Assembly (NCBI RefSeq): GCF_016804325.1
Contig: NZ_CP043630.1
Location: 1-64,000 of the forward strand
DNA: 64,000 nucleotides
DNA from: Methylobacterium aquaticum
Lineage (GTDB): Bacteria > Pseudomonadota > Alphaproteobacteria > Rhizobiales > Beijerinckiaceae
Direction: 5' to 3'
Shown: in pieces, positions 27,510 to 36,595 of the stretch
Numbering within the stretch: the stretch's first letter is position 1
Layout: every line of letters starts with the position of its first letter
The notes under the pieces: generated by a model
Seen by the model: only the letters and a program-made list of their open reading frames with translations
Databases searched by the model: none
Told to the model about the DNA's origin: nothing
Made by a program: the position numbers and the translations under genes

Positions 27510-28550
27510 TTAAAACATGCCTTGCCGAACTCCAGCTGGGGAAATCTCGAAGCCAGTTATCTCAGCAGCTATTTCATCTAGAAATTGCTTACGAGCAACT
27601 TTTACAAATTCATATATTATCCAATTTCTATTTCCGCTTAACAATTGTATTAATTCTGTTGGTTTGTAGCGTGCGATCTCGCTTAATCTATGCATAGCCA
27701 GAAACATGAGGGTGATGTTGTATCGCCGGATCATGGTGTAAGCGGATAAATTTCGTTTCAAATACCACAATGGTTTTTCTGATGTAATATAGTTTATGTC
27801 CAGACGAATTTCGCGATGAAAGCTACTGAGTTGCACAATATCAGCCGGGCTTGGACGTCGGGCGCCTGACCATGAGAACTTTGCAACACTTTCAAGGCGT
27901 ATTTTATTCTGATAACTGCTGGTCTTAAAGGTATTTGGAATAGTGGCAAGAGTCTGGCCATGTGTATGCTCATCGGGTAGATCCGCTCTGAACCATGCCT
28001 GGCCATTATGATGAACATATCTCGGATTTTTTATGCTGAGAAATAGCTCGCCCCTGGAATAACTTACTGCTACTGCTCGATGAATAAAGGCTAAATTACT
28101 AAAAATCTCACCTAAGTTATACTGATTTTGTGTTTCAGTTTCGCCAAGGTGCTGAACAAGGGCTGGAACAAAGCCATTGCTCTTGATCTTTAATCCTTCA
28201 TTATCTACTCGAATACGAGGACGTATTCCTGTTCTTAAATCAAGGCCAGTTACTCCATGGTATTCTTTATATGGGATATTGTTTGATTGCAGAAGAGCTT
28301 TTGAGGCATTTAGAAATGAGTAATAAAGTGGTAAGGGAGCAGACTGAACAGGCAAATCACGTGCAGAATCATAAAATGCCTTCGCCTGTTCCCAATAAAT
28401 GCATGCGTCGTCTTTGCCTTTCTGCCGCAGCCAAAGAGAAACAAACTCCCACGGGCTAGAAGCAATAATGCGTTTTTCATCAAAATCTGGTGCAATAGTC
28501 GAGCGGGGAAAGCGAACTGTTTTGTCAGAAATTCTAATTCTTTGAGCCAT
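27510..28550 (-). CDS. YaaC-like protein (346 aa)
   Basis: The protein has the pattern I associate with the YaaC family: SPWEFVSLWLRQKGKDDA at the N-terminus, LPLYYSFLNASKALLQ, and a late LSAYTMIRRYNITLMFLAMHRLSEIARYKP block. The family has no established biochemical function. AT-rich codons contrast with the neighbours and suggest horizontal transfer. It abuts the ISL3 remnant by three bases, so its downstream end may have been reset by that insertion. A defence role is possible given the setting but unproven. Confidence 0.6.
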   Translation of the reverse strand: MAQRIRISDKTVRFPRSTIAPDFDEKRIIASSPWEFVSLWLRQKGKDDACIYWEQAKAFYDSARDLPVQSAPLPLYYSFLNASKALLQSNNIPYKEYHGVTGLDLRTGIRPRIRVDNEGLKIKSNGFVPALVQHLGETETQNQYNLGEIFSNLAFIHRAVAVSYSRGELFLSIKNPRYVHHNGQAWFRADLPDEHTHGQTLATIPNTFKTSSYQNKIRLESVAKFSWSGARRPSPADIVQLSSFHREIRLDINYITSEKPLWYLKRNLSAYTMIRRYNITLMFLAMHRLSEIARYKPTELIQLLSGNRNWIIYEFVKVARKQFLDEIAAEITGFEISPAGVRQGMF

Positions 28551-28885
28551 TTGGAAAGTTCCTAGCGCTAGACTTCGATCTTATACCCCAGCGGCTGTAG
28601 TTGTCACTATCTGTGCCAGCAACAGCCGATTAAATCGGTATCTTATGTTCAGCGCTAGATCGAATATCAGGTTTCTGACGGGGAGCCGACCTCCGCTTCC
28701 CACTAAAAGCGGATTGTAGGCGCGGTGCTAGTAGATCCGTTCGTTATTCCGACCGTCTATAGGGGTCTGCCGTAGTGAACACTGCGACGACCGGCCAAAT
28801 ACGTCCGCAAGGGTCGAACGATCCAACGGACAGCAACCAAACGGACACCATCCGAGCGGACAGTGCGGCGCAGCCCTGGCGCCGG
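28551..28885. other. Intergenic region with TGTCCG-type repeats
   Basis: The region contains at least three CGGACA(G/C) repeats between 28833 and 28866. Matching TGTCCG repeats in the opposite sense occur at 30230-30340. Such multiple short repeats are typical transposase or resolvase binding sites, so this may be one end of the Tni-type element. Confidence 0.4.
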
Positions 28886-29467
28886 TCACTTGGCCGGCCG
28901 CTGCCACCCGGCCCGCTCAAGCGTGTCGATCAGCGTCGAGCGGGCGATCTTGAACGACCGACAGACCGAGGCCTTGCTGGCGCCACCGTCGAGCGCCGCC
29001 GTGATCTGCTCGAGCTGCTCACCGCCGATCGTCGGTGGTCGGCCGCCGCGGCGCCCTCGGCGCTTGGCTGCTGCGAGTCCGGCGATCACGCGCTCCCGGG
29101 TGAGCTGGCGCTCGAACTGCGCAAGCGCACCGAACAGCGAGAACAGCAGCTCGCCGTGCGGTGTCGCGGTGTCCATTGCCTCGGTGAGCGAGCGAAACGC
29201 GACGCCACGCTTCCGCAGGTCACCCATGACCTCCAGGAGGTGTGGGAGGCTGCGGCCGAGACGGTCGAGCTTCCACACCACGAGGGTGTCGCCCGCCTTG
29301 AGATAGGTGAGGCAGGCCTTCAGCCCGGGCCGGTCGTCCCGGGATCCGGAGGCGTGGTCCTGGTAGAGGTGGCGGTCGTCGACGCTGGCGGCCATGAGCG
29401 CGTCGCGCTGCAGGTCGACCGATTGACGCTCGTCGGCCGTCGACACCCGCATGTACCCGACCAGCAT
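28886..29467 (-). CDS. Serine recombinase (resolvase/invertase), first of two
   Basis: The 193-aa protein starts MLVGYMRVSTADERQ with catalytic Ser9. LVVWKLDRLGRSLPHLL and FGALAQFERQLTRERV follow, with a C-terminal HTH (GASKASVCRSFKIARSTLIDTL). It belongs to the Tn3 resolvase/DNA invertase family, small type. It resolves cointegrates or inverts DNA. The inverted repeat TGTGCGGAAA / TTTCCGCACA (29467-29501) overlaps the start and is the likely recombination or operator site. Confidence 0.9.
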   Translation of the reverse strand: MLVGYMRVSTADERQSVDLQRDALMAASVDDRHLYQDHASGSRDDRPGLKACLTYLKAGDTLVVWKLDRLGRSLPHLLEVMGDLRKRGVAFRSLTEAMDTATPHGELLFSLFGALAQFERQLTRERVIAGLAAAKRRGRRGGRPPTIGGEQLEQITAALDGGASKASVCRSFKIARSTLIDTLERAGWQRPAK

Positions 29468-29501
29468 GTGCGGAAAACCCTTCAAACCATATTTCCGCAC
29501 A
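29467..29501. promoter_or_regulatory. Inverted repeat at the resolvase start
   Basis: TGTGCGGAAA (29467-29476) and TTTCCGCACA (29492-29501) are exact complements, 15 bases apart, at the start of the serine recombinase gene. It is a likely res subsite or operator. Confidence 0.55.
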
Positions 29502-29637
29502 TAATATCAATCCGACAGGGTTTGTCGCGCATTTTCGCCGTCGAGGGCTGGCGTGCGTGTGATCTTGAGTGATAAATGGCGGTCTTTCTTCAGGGCTTGA
29601 TGGCGGATCCCGCGTTGAGGGCGGGATGCTGGGGCGG

Positions 29638-30222
29638 TCAGGACGGCACGCTCGCGTCCCTAATCCGCAGGATGGTCTGCCGGCTGGTCTTAAAGCTCCG
29701 CGCCAGGGCCGACACGCTCGCACCCTCCCCAAGCTGGCGCGCGACCTCCGCGCGCTGCTCGCCGGTGAGACTGGCCGGCCGGCCGAGCCGTCGGCCTTCC
29801 GCCCGTGCCCGGCTCAGCCCAGCCTGGGTCCGCTCGATCAGGAGATCACGCTCGAACTCCGCGACCGCGTTGATCACGGCCATCGTCAGCTTGCCCGTCG
29901 AACTCGTCAGGTCGACCCCACCCAAGGCCAGGCAGTGGACTCGCACGCCGAGCTCGTCGAGCTTGGCGACGGTCGCGCCCACGTCCATGGCGTTGCGGCC
30001 GAGCCGGTCGAGCTTGGTCACGACGAGGACGTCGCCCGCCTCGAGCCGGTCGAGCAGGCGGGCGAACCCGCGGCGCTGCCCGACCGCGGTGGATCCCGAG
30101 ACGGTCTCGGTCACGAGGCGGCGCGGCTCGATGGTGAACCCAGCGGCCTGGATCTCGGTGAGCTGGTTGTCGGTGGTCTGGCCGGGGGTCGAGACGCGGA
30201 GGTAGGCGAAGGTGCGCGGCAT
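29638..30222 (-). CDS. Serine recombinase (resolvase/invertase), second
   Basis: The 194-aa protein starts [20 protein letters not shown] with catalytic Ser11. [17 protein letters not shown] and [20 protein letters not shown] follow, with an HTH near the C-terminus ([20 protein letters not shown]). It is clearly diverged from the recombinase at 28886-29467, so the pair is not a recent duplication. It is divergent from TniA, with TGTCCG repeats between them. It probably resolves cointegrates of the Tni element (TniR role). Confidence 0.9.
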   Translation of the reverse strand: MPRTFAYLRVSTPGQTTDNQLTEIQAAGFTIEPRRLVTETVSGSTAVGQRRGFARLLDRLEAGDVLVVTKLDRLGRNAMDVGATVAKLDELGVRVHCLALGGVDLTSSTGKLTMAVINAVAEFERDLLIERTQAGLSRARAEGRRLGRPASLTGEQRAEVARQLGEGASVSALARSFKTSRQTILRIRDASVPS

Positions 30223-30229
30223 AAAGCAG

Positions 30230-30345
30230 ATTTGTCCGAAAACCATGACCGGAACTAGACACCTGTCCGGAACTCGCAGAAGCTAGGTTTTGAACAGTAT
30301 GGGCCGTCCTGTCCAGAACCGTCCGGTTCCGGACAGGCCTGGTAG
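30230..30345. repeat. TGTCCG repeat array between recombinase and TniA
   Basis: At least four TGTCCGG/TGTCCAG or complementary GGACAG words occur in about 110 bp ahead of tniA. This array is a candidate transposase-binding end or res region. Confidence 0.45.
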
Positions 30346-30372
30346 GCAAGCGTCACTGGTCGGGGAGACCCC

Positions 30373-31842
30373 ATGACGGACCCCACCATCATGGCCTCGT
30401 TCGTGGACCTGGCCGAGGACCAGCGCCAGCTGGCCATGGCGCGCTTCGCCGTGCTCCAGCCGACGCTGGAGAACGATGTGCCCCTGATCCGCGCCGCCGC
30501 GCAGGCCGACGTGCCGCTGCGAACCGCCCAGCGCTGGCTTGCGCGGTATCGCCATGACGGGTTGGTTGGCCTTTCCCGTGCCGGTCGGCGCGACGCGGGC
30601 CACAGCCGCCTGCCCGCCGATCTCGTGACCCTGATCGAGGGCATGGCCCTGCGACGGCCACGATCCTCGGCCGCCGCCATCCATCGAAGGGCCGCTGCCG
30701 TCGCCGAGGCTCAGGGCTGGCGCATCCCCTCCTACAGCACGGTCTACGCCATCCTCGCTCGCCTCGATCCGGCGATGGTGACCCTGGCACTCGACGGACC
30801 CGCCGCCTTCCGGGACCGCTACGAGCTGATCGTCCGTCACCGGGCGAGCGCGCCCAACGCGCTCTGGCAAGCCGATCACACGCTCCTCGACATCCTCGTT
30901 CTCGACGAAGGCGGCAGATCGGTCCGGCCCTGGCTCACGACAGTGATCGACGACCACTCGCGGGCGATCGCCGGCACCACGCTGTTCCTCGGGGCGCCCT
31001 CGGCGCTCAACACCAGCTTGGCGCTCCGCCACGCTATCTGGCGCAAGGCCGACCCCGCCTGGCCCGTCTGCGGCATCCCGGATGTGCTCTACGTCGATCA
31101 CGGCAGCGACTTCACCAGCCATCACCTCGATCAGGTGGCGGCCAACCTGCGCGTCCAGATCGTCCACTCCGGCGTCGCCCGCCCGCAGGGTCGAGGCAAG
31201 ATCGAGCGCCTGTTCGGGACCCTCAACACCGAACTCCTGCCCGAACTACCCGGCCACCTCGTCGACGGTAAGCCGGCCAGTCCGCCGGTCCTCTCGCTGG
31301 CCGACCTGGATCGGGCGGTCGGCGCTTTCATCAGCTGCACCTATCACGGGCGCACGCATGGCGAGATCGGGCAAACGCCGCTCGATGCGTGGCAGGCGAA
31401 CGGCTTCCTGCCCCGCCTTCCCGAGACCCTCGAGGCGCTCGACCTTCTTCTGGTAATGGTCGCCAAGCCGCGCTGCGTGCGCCGTGACGGCATCCACTTC
31501 CAGGGTCTGCGCTACGTCGCCTCGACCCTGGCGGCCTATGTCGGCGAGGCCGTCACGATCCGCTACGACCCGCGCGACGTCTCCGAGATCCGGGTCTTTC
31601 ATCGCGACCGTTTCCTATGCCGGGCGGTGAGCGAGGAGCATGCCGGGGAAGCTCTCAGCCTCAAGGACATCGAGGCGGCCCGTCGCCTGCACCGTCGTGC
31701 CTTGCGCACCGCCATCAACGAGCGCGTGGCGCGCGTCGCGGACTTCCTGCCCGACTCCACTCGTTCCCAGCGCCAGGCCGCACCGGACCGCTCCGCGACT
31801 CGGCCACGGTTGCGCTTGTATCAGGCGGAGGACGAAGGATGA
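30373..31842 (+). CDS. tniA: TniA-type DDE transposase
   Basis: The 489-aa protein has an N-terminal HTH region (AAQADVPLRTAQRWLARYRHDG). The integrase core follows with D168 (QADHTLLD), D242 (VDHGSDF) and E278 (GKIERLFG); the last two are spaced as DD35E. A Mu-type C-terminal β-domain comes next. GGGGAG precedes the ATG. It overlaps the AAA+ partner gene as ATGA. The pair resembles the core of Tn402/Tn5053/Tn552-type transposons, which move by replicative transposition and need a resolvase; two lie next door. No TniQ gene was found. Confidence 0.9.
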   Translation: MTDPTIMASFVDLAEDQRQLAMARFAVLQPTLENDVPLIRAAAQADVPLRTAQRWLARYRHDGLVGLSRAGRRDAGHSRLPADLVTLIEGMALRRPRSSAAAIHRRAAAVAEAQGWRIPSYSTVYAILARLDPAMVTLALDGPAAFRDRYELIVRHRASAPNALWQADHTLLDILVLDEGGRSVRPWLTTVIDDHSRAIAGTTLFLGAPSALNTSLALRHAIWRKADPAWPVCGIPDVLYVDHGSDFTSHHLDQVAANLRVQIVHSGVARPQGRGKIERLFGTLNTELLPELPGHLVDGKPASPPVLSLADLDRAVGAFISCTYHGRTHGEIGQTPLDAWQANGFLPRLPETLEALDLLLVMVAKPRCVRRDGIHFQGLRYVASTLAAYVGEAVTIRYDPRDVSEIRVFHRDRFLCRAVSEEHAGEALSLKDIEAARRLHRRALRTAINERVARVADFLPDSTRSQRQAAPDRSATRPRLRLYQAEDEG

Positions 31843-32651
31843 CCGCCAGATCGGGCGCCTTCATCGCGACCAAGGAGCATCGCCGCTTCAGCGAGTTCGC
31901 CGACGCGGTTCGCAAACACCGCTACATCGGCCTCTGCTACGGGCCGGCCGGGGTCGGCAAAACGCTGTCAGCGCGTCATTACGCACACTGGGATGTGGCC
32001 GAGCCTTTTCTCGAAACCTGGGGGCCGCGCCAGCCCTCGGATGCCGAGGTCCATGCCACGCTGGCCGGGAGCCGCAGCGCCTTCTACACTCCGGCGGTGG
32101 GATGCTCGTTGCGGGTGCTGCGCGACGACGTGGCTTGCCTCCTCGTTCGGGTGGATGCCTGCATCGACGAACACCTCGGGCGTGACAAGACGAGCGGCAC
32201 GGGTCTTCGGCGCGGATTGGCCGAACTCCTGATCGTGGATGAGGCCGAGCGGCTCTCGACGACGGGCCTGGAGCACCTGCGCGATCTGTTTGACCGCACG
32301 AGCATCGGGGTGATCCTGATCGGTATGCCGGGGATCGAGAAGCGTCTGTCGCGCTACCCTCAGTTCTACAGCCGTGTCGGCTTTGCCCACCACTATCGTC
32401 CCTTGCAAGGCGACGAGCTCACCTTCGTGCTGACGCGCCACTGGCGCCAGCTCGGGCTCGCGCTGGACGAGGCGGATTTCACGGATGTCCAGGCGATGGC
32501 GTCGATCGCACGGATCACGGGCGGCAACTTCCGGCTGCTTCAGCGCCTGTTCGTGCAGATTGCGCGCATCCTCAAGATCAACGAGCTGAGGGTGATCACG
32601 AACGACGTCGTCGAGGCGGCTCGCAGTACGCTAGTCATCGGCGCCACTTAG
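31839..32651 (+). CDS. tniB: TniB-type AAA+ transposition regulator
   Basis: The 270-aa protein has Walker A GPAGVGKT at residues 35-42, LLIVDEAERL (Walker B), and sensor-like IGVILIGMPGIEKRLSRYPQ. It matches the IstB/TniB/MuB-type ATPases that select target DNA for the DDE transposase. It is translationally coupled to tniA through ATGA. An upstream in-frame extension overlapping tniA is not needed. Confidence 0.88.
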   Translation: MTARSGAFIATKEHRRFSEFADAVRKHRYIGLCYGPAGVGKTLSARHYAHWDVAEPFLETWGPRQPSDAEVHATLAGSRSAFYTPAVGCSLRVLRDDVACLLVRVDACIDEHLGRDKTSGTGLRRGLAELLIVDEAERLSTTGLEHLRDLFDRTSIGVILIGMPGIEKRLSRYPQFYSRVGFAHHYRPLQGDELTFVLTRHWRQLGLALDEADFTDVQAMASIARITGGNFRLLQRLFVQIARILKINELRVITNDVVEAARSTLVIGAT

Positions 32652-32991
32652 CGCACGAAAAAAGCCGCCAGTTATCGCTGAAGGTCACAGCGTGCGGCCG
32701 GATTGCCGCGGCCCCTGTCGGCAAACACATGTTTTCCGTACAGACGGGCCTGATACGCGGAATGGCTGCGAGGAGTGAAAAGCAACCCTATGCCTTTGGC
32801 CCGCTCCCCCACGGCTGGGATTGCGGTTGCTGGACGGCGCGGTTTCCGAACCGCCTGTCGATCCTGAGAAGCGAACGCAGATGCTTCCGACGCAGCAGAT
32901 GCGAAAATTGCGGGTGGCAAAGCTGATGGCATCGACGGCCACCCTGTGCGCTTGGCTGGCGCTCCAGGCGCAGGCTTGTTACCTATTGCAG
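32652..32991. other. Intergenic region between TniB and the DUF262 module
   Basis: The region contains CGGCAAACACATGTTTTCCG (32719-32738), an imperfect palindrome related to the one at 36273-36292. The two bracket the three-gene module between them. No other feature was recognised. The right end of the Tni element should lie here. Confidence 0.4.
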
Positions 32992-34176
32992 ATGGCTTCC
33001 CAGCTTATCACCGATCCGACCAAAAGCGCCCTGGAGGAAGGAACATCCTTCGGCACCCCCAGCGGGGTCGAGCAGGAGCTAACGAGAGACATAGTCGAAC
33101 TTCAAATTGCCGAACCGTTCAATCCGGATGATATTGAAGTCGCCACCCGCTCGATGACGATCGATCTTCTGCTGTCGCGTATCAAAGCAGGAGATATCGA
33201 CCTTGAGCCGGACTTCCAACGTCGGCGTGGCATTTGGAATGAGCGTCAGCAGAGTCGGTTGATCGAATCCCTGCTCCTAAAAATTCCCCTTCCCACGCTT
33301 TATGCGGCGGAGGATGATGAAGAGCGGTGGGCGATCGTTGACGGTATTCAGCGCCTGACCACCATCACACGATTTATGGCGCCAGACTCAATCGATGAGA
33401 CACCGCTGCGTCTGACAGGCCTCGAATATCTTGGCAGCTCGTTTGATGGGCTTCTGTTTGATGATTTGCCCAGCCGCCTCAAACGAAGGCTTCGTGAGTC
33501 CGAACTTGTCGTGCACCTTATCCGACACGGCACGCCGCAGGAGGTTAAATTTAATATTTTCGCGCGGATCAACACTGGTGGCATGCCGCTGTCCGCGCAG
33601 GAGTTGCGCCATGCGCTGATACCTGGTCAAGCTCGCCAGTTTCTCGGAGATCTGGCTCAGCTAGCGGCGTTCAAGGAGGCGACGGCCAACAGCATCCGCG
33701 ACGAGCGCATGGCAGATCGTGAGATGATATTGCGTTTTATGGCATTTATTTTACACAATCCAGAAGAATACCGCTCGTACGATTTTGACCGATTTCTAAG
33801 CGATGCAATGCGTGATCTAAATTTGATCTCGGACGCAAGGCGTGATCAGCTGCGAGATGCTTTCGTTTCTGCTATGAAGAGTGCAAAAGCAATTTTCGGC
33901 GACGATGCATTCCGGAAGCGATATCGGCCGGGCGACAGCCGCTTTCCGATTAACCGCGCCTTGTTCGAGGCCATCTCGGTTTCGCTGGCCCATCTGTCCG
34001 AACAGGAACGGGAGCGCTGCATTAGCCGCAAGGAAGAGATCTGCACACGTATGATGGACGCTATGCGCGACAGCGCCTTCGAAGGGTCAATCTCACAGGG
34101 TACGGGCGATCCGGCGAAAGTTCGGCGGCGCTTCGAGACAGTCTCGAGAATTTTTGCGGAATTCGCTAATGTTTGA
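32992..34176 (+). CDS. DUF262 (GmrSD N-terminal-like) protein
   Basis: The 394-aa protein has MTIDLLLSRIKAGDIDLEPDFQRRRGIWNERQQSRLIESLLLKIPLP and then VDGIQRLTTI at 116-125. These are the DUF262 hallmarks, in which the D-G-x-Q-R strand resembles ParB/Srx-type NTP binding; the usual DGQQR is DGIQR here. KFNIFARINTGGMPLSAQELRHAL is also typical. DUF262 proteins occur in anti-phage systems such as GmrSD and BrxU, often hydrolysing NTPs to drive nuclease action, but no HNH/DUF1524 domain is attached here. It overlaps the ATPase gene by eight bases. Confidence 0.85.
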   Translation: MASQLITDPTKSALEEGTSFGTPSGVEQELTRDIVELQIAEPFNPDDIEVATRSMTIDLLLSRIKAGDIDLEPDFQRRRGIWNERQQSRLIESLLLKIPLPTLYAAEDDEERWAIVDGIQRLTTITRFMAPDSIDETPLRLTGLEYLGSSFDGLLFDDLPSRLKRRLRESELVVHLIRHGTPQEVKFNIFARINTGGMPLSAQELRHALIPGQARQFLGDLAQLAAFKEATANSIRDERMADREMILRFMAFILHNPEEYRSYDFDRFLSDAMRDLNLISDARRDQLRDAFVSAMKSAKAIFGDDAFRKRYRPGDSRFPINRALFEAISVSLAHLSEQERERCISRKEEICTRMMDAMRDSAFEGSISQGTGDPAKVRRRFETVSRIFAEFANV

Positions 34177-35284
34177 TAGTCTGACGCTGCATAACTTCAA
34201 GGCGTTCCGGGATATTACAATCCCACTAAAGCCATTGACGTTGCTTTCAGGGCTCAACGGTTCGGGAAAAAGCACGACGCTACAGGCTTTAGCGCTTTTG
34301 CGACAATCTTGGGATACTGGTTTTATACATAAGCGCGGCTTATTACTAAACGGAGATCTTATAGAGCTCGGTGCTGGAGTCGATGTACTTCATGATGATC
34401 ACAATGACGAGCAGATCGCGATCGAGCTCGGCGCCAACGGCAATTCATACAGATATGAAGTCGCCTACGATCCTGCTGGAGATGTTCTCCATTTTTCGCC
34501 CGAAATTAGTTTCGGTTTCTTAGCTGGAACGGAGCAAGCTGGAGGTCTCTTCGGACATAATTTTCAATATCTTCGTGCAGATCGAGCTAGCCCGAGTGTG
34601 AGCTTTCCCAAAGCTTATCATCTCGTGAGCGAGCGACGCTTTCTCGGGGATCGAGGGCAGTATACTACGCACTTTCTATCTTTATTCCAAGACGAGGATG
34701 TCGATGTAAACCTTCGCCATCCCAGCGACGGGTCACCCGGTCTACTGTCACAGGTAAACGCTTGGCTGAAAGAGTTCAGTCCTGGCGTTAATGTCGCTGT
34801 TGAAGATATTCCACGAACCGATACAGTTAGACTTGAGTATTCATACGGTAAATCAGCGGGTATAAGCAGTTCAAATTCTTATAGATCAACAAACGTTGGC
34901 TTCGGATTGACATATGTGTTGCCGGTTCTGGTCGCTTGTCTAGCATCTCCAAAAAATAGCTGGCTGCTGATCGAAAATCCAGAAGCTCATCTGCATCCGC
35001 AAGGCCAGGTTGTGATGGGACGGCTGCTGGCGCTGACAGCCGCGCGTGGAGCAAAGGTTATCGTCGAAAGTCATAGTGATCATGTGCTAAACGGTCTGCG
35101 CCTTGCTGTAAAGAACCGTGATATCGCCGCTGATAATGTTGGTCTAAACTTTTTTCGACGCGGTGGCGCAGGCGGGCAGCCGGATCGTATAGCGCCCTTG
35201 GTCACGGATGAAGGAAGGCTCAGTGCTTGGCCTGACGGCTTCTTCGATCAGTGGGATAAGTCGCTCGACCAACTCCTGGGCTGA
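34169..35284 (+). CDS. ABC/OLD-type AAA ATPase (DUF3696-like)
   Basis: The 371-aa protein begins MFDSLTLHNFKAFRDITIPLKPLTLLSG. Walker A is GLNGSGKST at 28-36, followed by LIENPEAHLHPQGQ (Walker B with signature) and VIVESHSDHVLNGLRLA (switch His). This layout belongs to RecF/SMC-like ATPases of the DUF3696 type, which often pair with DUF262 or nuclease partners in defence loci. Codons are AT-rich. It overlaps the DUF262 gene and lies one base from the next gene, so the three form one operon. Confidence 0.85.
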   Translation: MFDSLTLHNFKAFRDITIPLKPLTLLSGLNGSGKSTTLQALALLRQSWDTGFIHKRGLLLNGDLIELGAGVDVLHDDHNDEQIAIELGANGNSYRYEVAYDPAGDVLHFSPEISFGFLAGTEQAGGLFGHNFQYLRADRASPSVSFPKAYHLVSERRFLGDRGQYTTHFLSLFQDEDVDVNLRHPSDGSPGLLSQVNAWLKEFSPGVNVAVEDIPRTDTVRLEYSYGKSAGISSSNSYRSTNVGFGLTYVLPVLVACLASPKNSWLLIENPEAHLHPQGQVVMGRLLALTAARGAKVIVESHSDHVLNGLRLAVKNRDIAADNVGLNFFRRGGAGGQPDRIAPLVTDEGRLSAWPDGFFDQWDKSLDQLLG

Positions 35285-35285
35285 C

Positions 35286-36200
35286 ATGACATTCATCGCA
35301 TTTCTCAACGAACTGTCCTTCCCAACGGGCCCACTGGACGAAGCTGTGGCCCGTGAAAGCGCAAAGGGACTGATCGACACGTTACGCGCGCTTCGTCGTG
35401 TCCATTCAAGCGCTGCGCTGCATTCATCATCGCCGCTGACACAAATACAGTTAGGCGAGGGTGTCTGGCTCAGCAGCCTTTTTAGTGACGCGCAATATCG
35501 CGACGAATGGCGATTTCTACGCGGTTTTGAAAACAGGTCACCTTTCCGTGTTGGTCTGGGCGAGACCTTCGGGATGGATACCGAGTACCGCTTCCAAGGT
35601 ATACCAGCCGAGGGTCTGGGACTGGCGCATGTTGTAGGAACTCTTGGGATCAGCTTCTGTTTTGGTCCCTGGTTGCAGCCGATGGTCGAGCTTGATCGCA
35701 CGTATTTTCTCGAAGACGGGAACAACGCACAGGAGGATGTGCAAGTTCATCATGCTTCGGCACCTGAAAATCTAGTCACTCACGACGAATGGCTGCGGCG
35801 CCAGCCGCTATCAGCAATTGCTGACGGACATGAGCTATGGGCGAAGCGTGATACACTCTTCCCGAATTTACGATTTCTTCCTCGTACCGAAGTGCAGATA
35901 CGATTATTTAAAGCAGGAGAGCTTCGATTTCTGTCGGCTGCCAGTGCGTTGATGGATCTAGAGCTGGCAGTTGCATCCTGGGACACAGTAGTAGATGCGC
36001 AGCCTAACTTCTTATCCAAGACCACGCCCGAGGGCGAGACGCGTCGCAAGAAGTTTAAATTCCTGGATCTTTCGGGGGAAGAGCGCTATTTCGATATGCA
36101 TTCACGTTATACTCCCGGCGCGGGGCGCGTACATTTCTGGCTCGACCGAGCACAGCGCCAAGCTCAGGTAGCTCATATCGGCGAAAAGGTTCCCGACTAG
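35286..36200 (+). CDS. Third gene of the DUF262-ATPase module, unknown (304 aa)
   Basis: The gene starts one base after the ATPase stop (MTFIAFLNELSFPTG). Soluble, mixed alpha/beta; Trp/Arg-rich blocks are YRDEWRFLRGFENRSPF and HFWLDRAQRQAQVAHIGEKVP. No motif is recognised. The coupling to the DUF262 protein and the ATPase suggests an effector or sensor role. Three-gene defence systems with a DUF3696-type ATPase are known, but I cannot tell from sequence alone whether this is one of them. Confidence 0.7.
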   Translation: MTFIAFLNELSFPTGPLDEAVARESAKGLIDTLRALRRVHSSAALHSSSPLTQIQLGEGVWLSSLFSDAQYRDEWRFLRGFENRSPFRVGLGETFGMDTEYRFQGIPAEGLGLAHVVGTLGISFCFGPWLQPMVELDRTYFLEDGNNAQEDVQVHHASAPENLVTHDEWLRRQPLSAIADGHELWAKRDTLFPNLRFLPRTEVQIRLFKAGELRFLSAASALMDLELAVASWDTVVDAQPNFLSKTTPEGETRRKKFKFLDLSGEERYFDMHSRYTPGAGRVHFWLDRAQRQAQVAHIGEKVPD

Positions 36201-36272
36201 TGGGGCTCGATACTGAGTGGTCATTGTCGAGCGATTGCACGTTAGGGTCGGTCTGCCGGCGATCGCGGATGT

Positions 36273-36292
36273 CGGAAAACACCTGTTTTCCG
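36273..36292. repeat. 20-bp palindrome flanking the DUF262 module
   Basis: CGGAAAACACCTGTTTTCCG is related to CGGCAAACACATGTTTTCCG at 32719-32738. It could be an operator pair or the footprint of a mobile unit. Confidence 0.55.
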
Positions 36293-36319
36293 GTAGGCGT
36301 CTCAATAGGTGGTAGGTCA

Positions 36320-36342
36320 TAGCTATCTGATAGCTACCAGTT
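36320..36342. repeat. Par-type repeat IV
   Basis: TAGCTATCTGATAGCTACCAG, the same orientation and core as at 6719 and 7395, although it lies far from parAB in the present map. Confidence 0.6.
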
Positions 36343-36595
36343 ACCTTTTATCAAACCCTCCAAGGCTAGGCCGGCTAGTATGGGGAATGCACCCCTGGCG
36401 CCTTTCGCTCCTCAGCCGGCAGCTCGTTGGGTAGCAACAGCAAAGCCTGAGCGGCGGGCCGGGGCGTTCCCTCCAGATGGAGACCCGGCCTGCCGGCCTC
36501 GCTGAAGGGTGATCGGAACAGCAAGGCACCTGCTCTTAGCAGCGAAGCCTGACGGTGGCACAGACATCCGTTGGGTTGTGATGCGGCGAGAAAGC

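Larger units (their letters stand above)
36201..36595. other. Intergenic region with palindrome and par repeat
   Basis: The region holds CGGAAAACACCTGTTTTCCG (36273-36292, perfect 20-bp palindrome with centre CC/TG) and par-type repeat IV (36320-36342). It marks the return from accessory DNA to the plasmid backbone. No gene was seen in the remainder. Confidence 0.5.

Noticed and set aside
30373..32651. CRISPR-associated (Tn7-like) transposon
   Set aside because: TniA and TniB are present, but there is no TniQ, Cas gene or repeat array in the unit.
32881..32991. A longer start for the DUF262 protein
   Set aside because: The upstream in-frame codons overlap intergenic DNA with no family resemblance. 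The family match begins well after the ATG at 32992.
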